From the NCBI GenBank assembly GCA_965260995.1, contig CBDHCD010000002.1:682001-746000 (forward strand): DNA of 64,000 nucleotides, in the 5' to 3' direction. Position 1 is the first letter of the stretch. Every line of letters starts with the position of its first letter. The position numbers and the translations under genes were made by a program. Positions 8,397 through 18,098 of the stretch are shown one piece after another. The notes under the pieces were generated by a model. The model did not search any database, had not been told where the DNA came from, and saw nothing but the letters and a program-made list of their open reading frames with translations. This DNA comes from JBBROS01 sp965260995 (GTDB lineage: Bacteria > Pseudomonadota > Alphaproteobacteria > Acetobacterales > Acetobacteraceae).

Positions 8397-9073
8397 CCGC
8401 GGTCCCCTTCTTACTCCTCGGGGCCGCGGCGGCCGCCCTCGCCGGGGTGATTACCTGGGAACTCGGTGGTGCCAGTGATACCCTGCTACCCGCCCGCCCC
8501 GCCATTCCCAAAGCAAGCAGCGCGACCGTGGCCGCCGCCCCGGACCAGCCGGCCGGCCTCGTCGCCGCCGTCCTAGCCCGCCCGCTGTTCAGTCCCGATC
8601 GCCGCCTGCCCGCGCCCGGTGTCGTTGCCAAGGCTGAGCCTGACGCCACCCTCCCGCGCCTCACCGGCGTGCTGGTCACCTCGGCCGGGCGCAGCGCCAT
8701 GTTCGCCGGTGCCCCGCGCCCCACCATCGTGCAGGAAGGTGGCCGCCTCGGCAGCTTCACCGTCCAGTTCATCAAACCCGGAGAAGTCGTGCTGCTCGGC
8801 CCGGACGGCACCCACGCGCTTCGCCCCAGCTTCGACCCGGCCCGTCCCGCACCGTCTTCAGCGCCGGCCGCCGTGTTTCCTGGCCAACCTTTGCTGCTCC
8901 AACCCACGCCGGTCGCGTCCAATGCCGTGCAGGGGGTGCCGAACCCTTTCTTTGCTGTTCCGAACGCGCCAAGAGACGCCGTGCCGTTCGCCCACGACCC
9001 GGCACCGTCCGGGCTTGCCATTCTCCGAAACGAGGCCAGCCGGACCGCGGCCGGCGCACCCCCCGCTCAATGA
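8393..9073 (+). CDS. gspN: T2SS protein GspN/GspC-like (HR domain)
   Basis: 226 residues. An N-terminal membrane anchor (FLLLGAAAAALAGVITWELG) precedes a Pro/Ala linker and an HR-like domain (PRLTGVLVTSAGRSAMF, GGRLGSFTVQFIKPGEVVLL) of the kind by which GspC contacts the secretin N0 domain. It lies directly before gspD, as expected for such a partner. The C-terminal 60 residues are low-complexity Pro/Ala, with no PDZ domain. The name gspN versus gspC is uncertain. A truncated paralogue lies at 3437-3742. Confidence 0.7.
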   Translation: MTAVPFLLLGAAAAALAGVITWELGGASDTLLPARPAIPKASSATVAAAPDQPAGLVAAVLARPLFSPDRRLPAPGVVAKAEPDATLPRLTGVLVTSAGRSAMFAGAPRPTIVQEGGRLGSFTVQFIKPGEVVLLGPDGTHALRPSFDPARPAPSSAPAAVFPGQPLLLQPTPVASNAVQGVPNPFFAVPNAPRDAVPFAHDPAPSGLAILRNEASRTAAGAPPAQ

Positions 9074-11430
9074 AGCCGATTCGGCTGTTGCCCGCCTTGC
9101 TGGCGCTCGCGGCTTGCGCCACGAATGAGCAATCCTTATTGCGGCCCTTGTCGGCCGTTCCGGTCGGCGCCAACGCCGTTGCCTCTGCCCGCACGAACGG
9201 CGTCGTCAACACCGCCGCCTCAGCTCCGCCCGCTCAATACAGCCTCGCCCCCGCCACCCAGGTCCGCACCGGTGCCGCCAACGCCGGCGGCCTCTCCGTT
9301 TCCGCTTTCGCCGAAGGCGGCGGCGACATCTCGCTCGATTTCGCCGACACTGATATCCGCGCCGTGGTCGAGCAGGTCCTCGGCAACGTGCTCCGCGTCA
9401 ACTACACCCTCGACCCTGCCGTCCGCGGCACCGCCACCCTGCATACCACCCGTCCGCTCACCCGCGCCCAGGCGCTGGCGGCGCTTCAATCCCTGCTCGC
9501 GCAGAACGGCGCAACCGTTGTGCAGTCCGGCTCGCTCTACCGCGTCGTGCCGCAAGCTGCCGCGGCGGCCACGTCGAGCCTTGCCACCGGTGCCGGGTCC
9601 GCCGGCAACACCGTCGTGCCGCTGAAATACGCCTCCGCCGAGGACTTGGCGAAGGTGCTGCAACCCTTCGTCGGGCCGGGCGGGCGCATCACCGCCGACC
9701 CGAGCCGCGGCGCCATTCTCATCGGCGGCGACCCGACCTCGCGCGAAACCTTGCTGAACCTGATCGACGCCTTCGACATCAACCTGCTCGCCGGCCAGTC
9801 CTACGCCGTTTTCCCGGTCCAGGACGGCGATGCCAAGGACTTCGCCACCGCCCTGCAGGAGGCCGTGCGCGCCCAAGGCGGCGGCGCGCTGGCCGGCGTC
9901 GTCCGGGTCGTGCCGATGACGCGTATCAACGCCGTCCTCGTCATGTCCTCGCAGCCTCGCTACATCAACGAGATCCGCCGGGTCTATGCCTTGGTAGAGC
10001 GCACCCGCCGTTCCAACGTGCGGAGCTGGAGCGTCTATTACCTACAGAACAGCCGCAGCAACGACACCGCCTACGTGCTGCAACAGGCATTCACCCCACG
10101 CAACGTCACCGCCCAACCCACCCCGACCGGCGCCGGCCCGGGCCGGTCCGACCGCACGCTAGGCACCGGCGGCTATGGCGGCGGCTACGGGGCGGGCGGT
10201 TACGGCGGCGCTGGCGGCATCGCCGGCCCGACAGTCGGCGGAAGCCTCAGTGGTGGTCTCGGTGGTGGCTTGGGCGGCGGCATCGGCGTTGGCGGCCTTC
10301 GCGGCAATGGCGGGGGCTTGGGCAGCAGCCTCGGCCAGCAAGGCCTCGGCGGAGCCGCCGTTCTGGGCGCTGCTCCCGGCGTGGGTCAGGCACCCGATGC
10401 GGCCACCGCCAATCCCCTCCTCGGCGGCCTCGAACCCGGCGGCGCCGCCGAGAACGCGCCCGAAACCATGCGCATCATCCCCAACGCGCAGAACAACGCC
10501 CTGCTGATCTATGCCACCCCGCAAGAACGCGATGCGGTCGAGGCCACCCTGCGCCGGCTCGACATCCTGCCGCTGCAGGTCCGCATCGACGCCGTCATCG
10601 CCGAGATCACGCTCAATGACCTGCTCCGTTACGGAACCCAGTTTTTCTTCACCAGCGGCGAGTTCAACAGCGTACTCAGCACCGCCGCCGGCACCGCCGT
10701 CTCCGCCGGACTGAACACCGCCCTGCCCGGCTTCATCTTTTCAGGGCGTGGCGACACCGGCGCGCCGCTGGCCATCTCGGCGCTCCGGGCCGTGACCGAC
10801 GTGCGCGTGCTGTCCTCGCCGCAGGTGATGGTGCTCGACAATGAGGCCGCCCGGCTGCAAGTGGGCCAGCTCGTCCCGTTTCTAACTCAGAGCGCCCAGA
10901 GCACATTGGTCGCCGGCTCGCCGGTCATCAGCTCGGTGGATTACCGGCAGACCGGCGTCATCATGGACGTGGTCCCGCGCGTCAACAGCGGCGGCCTCGT
11001 CACGCTCGACATCGCCCAGGAAGTAAGCGACGTGCTACCCACGCAAACCACACCTGGCCTCAACTCACCCACTTTCTCGCAGCGCGTCATCCGCACCCGC
11101 GTCGCCGTGCAGGACGGCCAGACGGTGGGGCTTGCCGGTCTCATTCGCGACGCCTCCTCCACTGACAATTCCGGCATCCCTTGGTTCAGGCGGATCCCGT
11201 TGCTCGGCGCGCTGTTCGGCACGCAGAGCGACAACCGCCAGCGTACGGAGCTGCTGGTGCTCATCACGCCGCGGGTGATCCACGACCAGCGCGATGCCCG
11301 CGCGCTGACCGAGGACCTGCGCGACCAGTTGCGCAACGCCGCCGCTCTCCCGGAGCAGGTGAAGGCCGCACCGTTCTACGGCGTGGCCGACCCGCAAGCC
11401 CGGGTCCGCCGCCGCCTCGGGCTGCATTAG
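9070..11430 (+). CDS. gspD: T2SS outer-membrane secretin GspD
   Basis: The 786-residue secretin forms the outer-membrane channel. The N-terminus ends in a lipobox (LLALAAC, Cys at about residue 16), so GspD is itself probably lipidated and may need no pilotin. Domain order: N0 (about 75-155, ISLDFADTDIRAVVEQVLG), N1 (about 175-240, VVPLKYASAEDLAKVLQPF), N2 (about 245-320), an N3 region split by a long Gly-rich insert (about 360-470), then the secretin barrel (about 480-760) with LQVGQLVPFLTQ, GVIMDVVPRVN and ELLVLITPRVI. It starts in an ATGA overlap with gspN. Confidence 0.95.
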   Translation: MKPIRLLPALLALAACATNEQSLLRPLSAVPVGANAVASARTNGVVNTAASAPPAQYSLAPATQVRTGAANAGGLSVSAFAEGGGDISLDFADTDIRAVVEQVLGNVLRVNYTLDPAVRGTATLHTTRPLTRAQALAALQSLLAQNGATVVQSGSLYRVVPQAAAAATSSLATGAGSAGNTVVPLKYASAEDLAKVLQPFVGPGGRITADPSRGAILIGGDPTSRETLLNLIDAFDINLLAGQSYAVFPVQDGDAKDFATALQEAVRAQGGGALAGVVRVVPMTRINAVLVMSSQPRYINEIRRVYALVERTRRSNVRSWSVYYLQNSRSNDTAYVLQQAFTPRNVTAQPTPTGAGPGRSDRTLGTGGYGGGYGAGGYGGAGGIAGPTVGGSLSGGLGGGLGGGIGVGGLRGNGGGLGSSLGQQGLGGAAVLGAAPGVGQAPDAATANPLLGGLEPGGAAENAPETMRIIPNAQNNALLIYATPQERDAVEATLRRLDILPLQVRIDAVIAEITLNDLLRYGTQFFFTSGEFNSVLSTAAGTAVSAGLNTALPGFIFSGRGDTGAPLAISALRAVTDVRVLSSPQVMVLDNEAARLQVGQLVPFLTQSAQSTLVAGSPVISSVDYRQTGVIMDVVPRVNSGGLVTLDIAQEVSDVLPTQTTPGLNSPTFSQRVIRTRVAVQDGQTVGLAGLIRDASSTDNSGIPWFRRIPLLGALFGTQSDNRQRTELLVLITPRVIHDQRDARALTEDLRDQLRNAAALPEQVKAAPFYGVADPQARVRRRLGLH

Positions 11431-11443
11431 AGCGCGCCCGCTC

Positions 11444-12274
11444 ATGCGGTTTGCGGCACGAAACGGGGCAGCACGGGGAGACCAAGGCTTCGCCTTGCTC
11501 CTCGTGCTCTGGTCCCTCGTCCTCCTCACCCTGATCACGACGCGCCTGGTCGCCGGCGGCCGCGATGACGCCCGGCTAGCGTTCAACCTGCGCAGCGCCG
11601 CCGAGGCCGAGATGCTGGCCGACGCCGCCGTACACGAAGCCTTGTTCCGCCTGCTCAACCCATCCGACACCGGCTGGCCCGCCGATGGCAGCGTGCGCAG
11701 CTTCAACCTCCCGGGCGGCACCGTGCGCCTGCGCATCGCCGACCAATCCGGCCTCGTCAACCCGAACCAGGCCGGCGAGGCCCTGCTGCAAGCCTTGCTC
11801 CGCGGCGTCGGCGCCGACAGCGGCACCGCCCGCTCCGTCGCAGCCGCCATCATGGACTGGCGCTTCCCCGGCGCGCAGGCCAGGCCGTTCGGTGCCAAAG
11901 CGCCCGAATACCAAGCGGCCGGCCTCGGCTACGCTCCGCCGGAAGCCCCGTTCCAGAGCGTCAACGAGGTCGGCCTGGTCCTCGGCATGACTCCCAGCTT
12001 GCTCGCCCGCCTCGCCCCGCACCTGACGGTTTTCTACGTCGGCGACCCCAACCCTGCCGCTGCCGACCCGGTCGTGCTGCAAGCGTTGCGCCAAGCCACA
12101 GAGCAAATCCCTGCGGGCGCCGCCCGCCAGGCCGCCGAGCAGACCGTCGCGGTCACCGCCGATGCGCGAAGCCGCTCCGGCGGCCGCTTCGTGCGCGAGG
12201 CCGTGCTGCGCGTCGGCGCGGTGGGCCAGGGGCGGCTTTATACCGTGCTCGACTGGCGCCGCGGCCGGCCCTGA
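11444..12274 (+). CDS. gspK: T2SS pseudopilin-tip protein GspK
   Basis: 276 residues. GspK caps the pseudopilus; it has the T2SSK layout: a short leader, the Gly before FALLLVLWSLVLLTLITTRL (GspK lacks the canonical +5 Glu), then a large alpha domain with the SAM-like fold typical of the family (DQSGLVNPNQAGEALLQALL and INEVGLVLGM-like VNEVGLVLGMTPSLL). It begins 13 bases after gspD and ends with TGATG, so the next gene's ATG overlaps its stop. All four minor pseudopilins H, I, J and K are present. Confidence 0.88.
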   Translation: MRFAARNGAARGDQGFALLLVLWSLVLLTLITTRLVAGGRDDARLAFNLRSAAEAEMLADAAVHEALFRLLNPSDTGWPADGSVRSFNLPGGTVRLRIADQSGLVNPNQAGEALLQALLRGVGADSGTARSVAAAIMDWRFPGAQARPFGAKAPEYQAAGLGYAPPEAPFQSVNEVGLVLGMTPSLLARLAPHLTVFYVGDPNPAAADPVVLQALRQATEQIPAGAARQAAEQTVAVTADARSRSGGRFVREAVLRVGAVGQGRLYTVLDWRRGRP

Positions 12275-15200
12275 TGCCGTTCATCTCTTACGCCCAGAAC
12301 GGCGAAGATGTCATGCTCTGGCGCGCGTTCGGCGGCATATCGCAGGGCTTCTACGTGGACGTGGGCGCCGCTCATCCCGACGAGGACTCCGTCACGCGCG
12401 CCTTCTATGACCGCGGTTGGTGCGGCATCAACGTGGAGCCTGTCCCCGCCTTAGCGGCCCGCATCGCTGCCGCACGCCCACGCGACGTCACCCTCGCCGT
12501 CGCTGCTGGCGCGTTGGAGGGCACGGCCGCACTGCATTGCGTCTTCGACACTGGGCTTTCCACCATCGATGACGCGACCGCCGCCCTTCTCTCCAACGCC
12601 GGATTCCAGCCAGAGACGATCAACGTCCCGCTCCGCCGCCTCGGCGCCATCCTCGCCGAGCATGCGCCGGATGAGGTCCACTTTCTCAAAGTCGATGTCG
12701 AAGGCGCCGAGGCCGCCGTGCTTGAAGGCGCCGACTTCAACCACTGCCGACCACGTATCGTCCTGGTCGAGGCGACTCGTCCGCTATCGAGCGTGCTGAC
12801 CCACGCGGCCTGGGAGCCGCTGTTGCTCAATGCCGGCTATCGATTCGTCTTCTTCGACGGCCTGAACCGCTTCTACGTCGCCGATGAGTGGCACGACCTT
12901 CTGACGCCCCATTTTGCCGCTCCGGTCAATGTGCTCGACGACTACATCCGTATCTCCGACGCTGCCTGGGCCCGAGCAGCCGCCGCCCAGGAGGCGCAAA
13001 TCCGGCTTGCCACGGCCCGCGCCGAAGCCGCCGAGGCCGCCGCCCACGCCGCTTACGCCCACGCTTTCGAACAGGCCCGGGACACGGGCGTGCTGCGCAG
13101 TCAACTCGAAGCGGCCGCTCAGGCGAAGGCCGAAGCCGAACGGCTCTGGCTGGCTGCCGACGCATGGGGTCACGAGTGCGACGCGCGCACGCGCGACGCT
13201 GAAGCTCGCATGGCGCAAGCCGAGGCGCACACCTCCGCTCTGGCCGCATCCTTCGATGCCAAAGCGGCCGAATTGGACGCCAAGGAGCGACTGCTCCAAG
13301 CCGTCCACGTCAGCACATCCTGGCGGATTACGCGCCCGGTCCGCGCCCTGGCGTCGTTTGCCCGGCGCAACCCGGTCATACCGCCTTCGCCTTCGCTACA
13401 GTCCCCTAGTCCAAGGCCGACGCCGGGCCCGGTTCCGATGCCGCAGCAACCCGCGTCAGTACCGTCCAGCCCAGAGCCGAGCCATCCAGGACCACCCACC
13501 GTTGTAGGGCTGCCAGCCCCGGCCCCGGCACCCGGCACGACCTTGGCGTGCCGCGACCGGCGGCATGGCACGCTTCGCGCCGTCCACCAGTTCCATTCCG
13601 GCTCTGCCACCGGGGACGCCGTCACCAACTGCATGCTGTTGATCCGCCACCAACTCCGTGCTCTCGGCTACCGCAGCGAGATCTTCGTGGAGCACCGCGA
13701 TCCGGCTCTTGCCCACGAGCTCCGCCCATTGTCGAGCCTGCCCGCCGACGCCGGGCACGCGCTGATCCTGCACCACTCCATGGGCCATGATGCGCTCGAT
13801 GCGATCCTCGCCCATCCCGCGCCGAAGGTCCTCTACTACCACAACATCACTCCGGCCGAGTTCCTGCCCCTATCCCCGTCTTTGCGGCACTATGCCGGGC
13901 TCGGCCGCAAGCAACTCCAGCGCCTTCGCGGCCAGGTTCTCGCCGCCCTCGCTGCCAGCGAGTACAGCGCCATTGAGTTGCGCCGCGCCGGATTCGACCC
14001 GGTTTCCGCCTGCTCGCTGCTGTTCGACCTCGACGTCCTCCGCGGCAACGCTCCTGACCTTGCGCCGCGCGCGCCGCAACATCCCTTTACCATCCTGTTT
14101 GTCGGCCGCGTCATCAAGTCAAAGGCCCAGGCCGACCTGATCGACGCCTTCGCCCAGTTCCGCACGGCGTTTCCCCATCCCACCCGCCTGGTCTTGGTTG
14201 GCCGCACCGACAGCCCCGGGGCCTACCTGCAAACCATCGACGACCGCATGCGCGCCCATGCGTTGGAAGCGCACGTCGTCCTCACGGGCGCCGTACCTGA
14301 TGCCGAATTGCACGCTCAGTACCGGGCCGCCGACCTCTATGTCTCTCTCAGTCATCACGAAGGTTTCGGCGTGCCATTGGTCGAGGCCGTCGCCTACGGC
14401 GTTCCCGTCCTTGCCTGGCCCTGCGGCGCCGTCCCTTACACGCTTGGCGATCCGGTCGGCTTATTGACCTCCCGCGACCCGGCCGACGTCGCCGACCGCA
14501 TGTTGGCGTTGGCGAACGACGCATCTCGCCGCACCGTCTTGGCCGCCGCCCAACGGGCCGCACTCGATCGTTTCGCGCTCCCGCGCCAGTGGCCCGCGAT
14601 GCAGGATGCGCTCGCCCGCGCCGGCGTCGCCTTGCCGCCTGGTTTAGCGGCCCGAGAGGCCCTCGCCGCCCAGCTCTGCTTCACGGTCGAGGGGCATGCG
14701 CAGGGCAGCTACAGCCTCGCCGCCGTCAACCGCTCCGTTGCCGCCGCCATCGACGCCGAGCGCCCGGGCCGCGTTCGCCTCGTCCCCGTCGAAGGTGCGC
14801 GCACCGCCGACTTCTCCGTTTTGCCCGTCGGTGCGCGCCAGCTCGCTGAGCGTCCGCCGCTGCCAACCGGCCCGAACGTCGTCATCAGCCAGCACTACCC
14901 GATTTACGTTCCGCCCGACCCGGGCGACCTCTGCTTGGCGCTGGTCTTCTGGGAAGAGTCGCTGTTCCCGCCCGACATGATCGCCACGCTGGCAGCGGGT
15001 TTCGAAGCCGTGCTGACGCCCTCCCGTTTCGTCGCCAAGGCGCTGCTCGACTCCGGCCTCCCGCTGCCGGTGCGAGTCGTCGGCCAAGCGCCGGACCTGT
15101 CCGCGTTCGAACGCGTCGCCCGCGAGCGGAAGCCGCGCGACGCCGGGCCGTTCACGTTCCTGCACGTCTCCTCCTGCTTCCCGCGCAAGGGAGTGGACGT

Positions 15201-16914
15201 CCTGCTCGCCGCCTACGCCCGCGCGTTTCGCCGGTCCGATCCGGTCCGTTTGGTCATCAAAGGTTTTCCTAACCCGCACAACGCCGTTCTCGGCCAAGTC
15301 GCCGCGTTGCAAGCCGCCGACCCGGACGTCCCGACGATCGAGATCATCGACAGGGACCTCCACGACGAGGACATCCTCGCACTGTTCCGCAACGCCGACG
15401 CCATGGTGCTGCCTACCCGCGGCGAAGGCTTGAACCTGCCCGCGGCCGAGGCGATGGCCTCCGGGTTGCCTTTGATCGTCACCGGACTGGGCGGGCACAT
15501 GGATTTCGCAGACTCCGGTACCGCCCGCCTACTTTCCTACCGCCTTGCTCCATCCGAAAGCCACTTGGCCTCCCCAAACTCTCTCTGGGCCGAGCCGGAC
15601 CAAGACGATCTGGTCTCTGCCTTGCAGGAGGTCGAGCAGGCTCGCCATGAGCCTGTCGCCGCCGCGCGGCTGGCTGCTCGCACCGGGCGGGCGCGGGTGC
15701 AGGTGGCGCTTCGGCTCGGTGCTCGGGCGATGGTCCGTCGACTTGAGCAAACCGCGCTCGATCTCCTGCTCCGCCCTCCGCCCGAACCTCTCCGAGTCGC
15801 CTGGGTCACGAGTTGGGGGGTGCGCTGCGGCGTGGCCGAATACTCGCGACACTTGCTCGCTGCCCTCCCCCCCGAGCCGGCCATCGCCGCTCTTGTCGTC
15901 CTGTCGGATGATCGCACCCCGCCTGAGACGGCCGACGCGCCCCGCTTCCGTCCCGCATGGAATCTCGCGCTGCCCTGCGACATCGAGCGGTTCGAGAACG
16001 CGGTGGTTGCTGAAGACCCGCAGGTCGTCGTCATCCAGCATCAACCCGGCCTGATTCCGTGGGCCGGTCTTGCCGGTTGGCTCGCCTCACCCGTACTCCG
16101 AGGACGCGTGGTGGTAATCACCCTGCACAATACAAAAGGCATCGCCGACCTGCCCGAGGCCGCGCGCGCAAAGGTCTGCGCCGCGCTGGAAGGGGTAGAC
16201 CGGGTCATGGTCCACACCCGCGACGACCTGGATCGGCTGCAAGGGCAAAGCCTGGCAGCCAACGTCGCCCTGTTGCCGCACGGCGTCCCCGATTTTCTGC
16301 CCCCCCGCCCGGCGCGAGAGCCTGGGGCGGCGCCGCTCATCGGCTGCTACGGCTTCTTCTTGCCGGGCAAGGGGATCGACGTGCTGATCGAGGTCCTCGC
16401 TATCCTGCGGCAAACGAGGCCTGGCGCGCGCCTGCGCCTCGTGAACGCCGACTATGGCGTGCAGCTCTCATCCGAGGAAATCGCCCGCTGCCGGGCACTG
16501 GCCGAGACCGCAGGGCTGGTGCAGGCGATCGAGTGGGAAACCCGGTTCCTTGCGGACAGCGAGTCGCTGGCCTTGTTGGCCGCGTGCGATGCCGTCGTCC
16601 TGCCGACACAGACGAGCGAGGAAGCATCGAGCGCCGCCGTTCGCACCGCGCTCACGGCCGGAGTTCCGGTGATGGTCACGCCCTTGCCGATATTCGCCAA
16701 CGTGAGCGGAACGGTCGTTCGAAGCCGGGGCTTCACGCCAGGCGAACTTGCCGAGAGCCTCGACGCTCTCCTTTCCGACCCCGTGGCGCAAGCCGAGGTG
16801 CAGCAAGTGGCTCAGCTTTGGTTGCGGGCGCATCATTGGTCAGCAATCGCTTGCCGGTTCCAGAACATGCTGCGCGGCTTGGCCGCGTCTCGAACAATTG
16901 CTGATGAAACCTAA
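12274..16914 (+). CDS. FkbM-methyltransferase / triple GT4 glycosyltransferase fusion
   Basis: A 1546-residue cytoplasmic protein. Residues about 1-205 are an FkbM-type SAM methyltransferase (ISYAQNGEDVMLWRAF, FYVDVGAAHP, HFLKVDVEGAEAAVLEG). About 225-345 is an Ala/Glu-rich coiled coil, followed by a Pro-rich linker (360-415). Three GT-B (GT4-like) glycosyltransferase modules follow (about 425-790, 800-1165, 1180-1540). The first two carry an E-x7-E motif (HEGFGVPLVE; GEGLNLPAAE); in the third (SEEASSAAVR) the second Glu is lost, so it may be weak or inactive. Such fusions build and O-methylate glycans. The ATG overlaps the gspK stop, tying it to the secretion operon, so it may glycosylate a secreted or surface component (inference). 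Confidence 0.85.
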   Translation: MPFISYAQNGEDVMLWRAFGGISQGFYVDVGAAHPDEDSVTRAFYDRGWCGINVEPVPALAARIAAARPRDVTLAVAAGALEGTAALHCVFDTGLSTIDDATAALLSNAGFQPETINVPLRRLGAILAEHAPDEVHFLKVDVEGAEAAVLEGADFNHCRPRIVLVEATRPLSSVLTHAAWEPLLLNAGYRFVFFDGLNRFYVADEWHDLLTPHFAAPVNVLDDYIRISDAAWARAAAAQEAQIRLATARAEAAEAAAHAAYAHAFEQARDTGVLRSQLEAAAQAKAEAERLWLAADAWGHECDARTRDAEARMAQAEAHTSALAASFDAKAAELDAKERLLQAVHVSTSWRITRPVRALASFARRNPVIPPSPSLQSPSPRPTPGPVPMPQQPASVPSSPEPSHPGPPTVVGLPAPAPAPGTTLACRDRRHGTLRAVHQFHSGSATGDAVTNCMLLIRHQLRALGYRSEIFVEHRDPALAHELRPLSSLPADAGHALILHHSMGHDALDAILAHPAPKVLYYHNITPAEFLPLSPSLRHYAGLGRKQLQRLRGQVLAALAASEYSAIELRRAGFDPVSACSLLFDLDVLRGNAPDLAPRAPQHPFTILFVGRVIKSKAQADLIDAFAQFRTAFPHPTRLVLVGRTDSPGAYLQTIDDRMRAHALEAHVVLTGAVPDAELHAQYRAADLYVSLSHHEGFGVPLVEAVAYGVPVLAWPCGAVPYTLGDPVGLLTSRDPADVADRMLALANDASRRTVLAAAQRAALDRFALPRQWPAMQDALARAGVALPPGLAAREALAAQLCFTVEGHAQGSYSLAAVNRSVAAAIDAERPGRVRLVPVEGARTADFSVLPVGARQLAERPPLPTGPNVVISQHYPIYVPPDPGDLCLALVFWEESLFPPDMIATLAAGFEAVLTPSRFVAKALLDSGLPLPVRVVGQAPDLSAFERVARERKPRDAGPFTFLHVSSCFPRKGVDVLLAAYARAFRRSDPVRLVIKGFPNPHNAVLGQVAALQAADPDVPTIEIIDRDLHDEDILALFRNADAMVLPTRGEGLNLPAAEAMASGLPLIVTGLGGHMDFADSGTARLLSYRLAPSESHLASPNSLWAEPDQDDLVSALQEVEQARHEPVAAARLAARTGRARVQVALRLGARAMVRRLEQTALDLLLRPPPEPLRVAWVTSWGVRCGVAEYSRHLLAALPPEPAIAALVVLSDDRTPPETADAPRFRPAWNLALPCDIERFENAVVAEDPQVVVIQHQPGLIPWAGLAGWLASPVLRGRVVVITLHNTKGIADLPEAARAKVCAALEGVDRVMVHTRDDLDRLQGQSLAANVALLPHGVPDFLPPRPAREPGAAPLIGCYGFFLPGKGIDVLIEVLAILRQTRPGARLRLVNADYGVQLSSEEIARCRALAETAGLVQAIEWETRFLADSESLALLAACDAVVLPTQTSEEASSAAVRTALTAGVPVMVTPLPIFANVSGTVVRSRGFTPGELAESLDALLSDPVAQAEVQQVAQLWLRAHHWSAIACRFQNMLRGLAASRTIADET

Positions 16915-16990
16915 CAATTTTCAATGCAATATTCGCATCCATTAACTTCTTCTGCTCGTAGCTATGGTGCAGCTTGATACTGCACCCGGG

Positions 16991-17015
16991 GCGGCCGCCT
17001 GAGTGGCCGCTTTTT
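16991..17015 (+). terminator. Intrinsic terminator of the gsp-glycosyltransferase operon
   Basis: gcggcc (16991-16996) and ggccgc (17005-17010) pair perfectly around an 8-base loop and are followed at once by ttttt (17011-17015). It lies 77 bases after the glycosyltransferase stop and ahead of the ferritin-like gene. Confidence 0.75.
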
Positions 17016-17044
17016 GGCTTGAGCACCATGGAGGAAGAATCAGT

Positions 17045-17950
17045 ATGGATCACGAGCAGAACGGCGCGACCGTCAAGCATGGCATCGATCGCCGCGGGCT
17101 TCTCGGCCAAGTCGGCGCCGGCACGATCGGCGCCGCCGCTCTCGCCGCCGTGTCGGCCGGCGGCCTCGTCACTGGTAGCCGCCCGGCTCAGGCACAGAGC
17201 ATCACCGACCCCGACATTTTCAACTTCGCCCTCAACCTCGAGTACCTGGAAGCCGAATTCTATCTCCGCGCCATCCGGGGCACCGGTCTCGACGACGCAG
17301 ACACGCCTGGCACTGGCACGCTCGGCGCGGTGACAGGTGGGACGCAGGTGCCGTTCCGCAGCAGCTACGTGCAGCAATACGCGGCCAAGATCGCCACCGA
17401 CGAGCAGGCCCACGTCCGGTTCATCCGCGCCGTCCTCGGCAGCGCCGCCGTGGCCCGGCCGGCGATCGACCTGCAAGCCTCGTTCACCACGCTGGCCGTT
17501 GCCGCCGGGCTGATCACACCAGGCCAGACATTCAACCCATTCGCCGACGAGGTCAGCTTCCTGCTGGGCTCGTTCGTGTTCGAAGATGTCGGTGTGACCG
17601 CCTACGGCGGCGCTGCATCCCTGATCAAGAACCCAGACTTACTATCATACGCCGCGTCGGTGCTGGCGGTCGAAGCCTACCATTCCGGCGCCATCCGCAC
17701 GATCCTTGCCAACCTCGGCGGCAGCGCCGCCGTCAACCGCATCGCCGCTCTCCGGGGACGGCTCGACGGCGTCAACTATGAGAAACCGCTCACTATCCCC
17801 GGCAACAACTATAACTTCGCGCCGACCGACGACCAAGCGCAGACCTTCCGTCGCACACCGCGGCAGGTGTTGAACATCGTATACGGTGCGCAAAATGCGA
17901 CGAGTGGCTTGTTTTTTCCGGCCGGCATGAACGGCACGATTACGGCTTGA
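17045..17950 (+). CDS. Secreted ferritin-like domain protein (copy A)
   Basis: 301 residues. ATG 17045 follows a ggaggaa Shine-Dalgarno sequence at 17030-17036. The N-terminus carries DRRGLLGQVGAGTIGAAA and an AQA cleavage site, a Tat-like twin-arginine signal. The mature protein is a Ferritin_2 (PF13668-like) four-helix protein with acidic/His helices NLEYLEAEFYLRA, DEQAHVRFIRAVLG, FEDVGVTAYGGA and VEAYHSGAIRTIL, which supply E, ExxH, E and ExxH-type ligands for a possible di-metal site. Metal and function are unknown; relatives include desiccation-related proteins. A diverged paralogue is encoded at 19245, and the neighbourhood suggests both are exported or surface proteins. Confidence 0.85.
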   Translation: MDHEQNGATVKHGIDRRGLLGQVGAGTIGAAALAAVSAGGLVTGSRPAQAQSITDPDIFNFALNLEYLEAEFYLRAIRGTGLDDADTPGTGTLGAVTGGTQVPFRSSYVQQYAAKIATDEQAHVRFIRAVLGSAAVARPAIDLQASFTTLAVAAGLITPGQTFNPFADEVSFLLGSFVFEDVGVTAYGGAASLIKNPDLLSYAASVLAVEAYHSGAIRTILANLGGSAAVNRIAALRGRLDGVNYEKPLTIPGNNYNFAPTDDQAQTFRRTPRQVLNIVYGAQNATSGLFFPAGMNGTITA

Positions 17951-17968
17951 GATCGCCAACCGGCTGCC

Positions 17969-17989
17969 CTGGGGCGTGTACGGCCCCGG
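17969..17989 (+). terminator. Weak hairpin after ferritin-like copy A
   Basis: ctggggc (17969-17975) pairs with gccccgg (17983-17989, one G-T wobble) around a 7-base loop, 19 bases after the stop. There is no U-tract, so it may only stabilise the transcript end. Confidence 0.3.
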
Positions 17990-18098
17990 GGCTTGCGGCT
18001 TATTGATGATGACCCGGATCAGGTGCGACATGCTGCGTGTTCGATCGCGTGTCGAGCATTATTCCGTGCACGCGATGGGCATCGTGATAGACGAGCCT

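Noticed and set aside
10130..10460. RTX-type or PE/PGRS-like Gly-rich gene
   Set aside because: The Gly-rich run is in frame within gspD between recognisable secretin domains.
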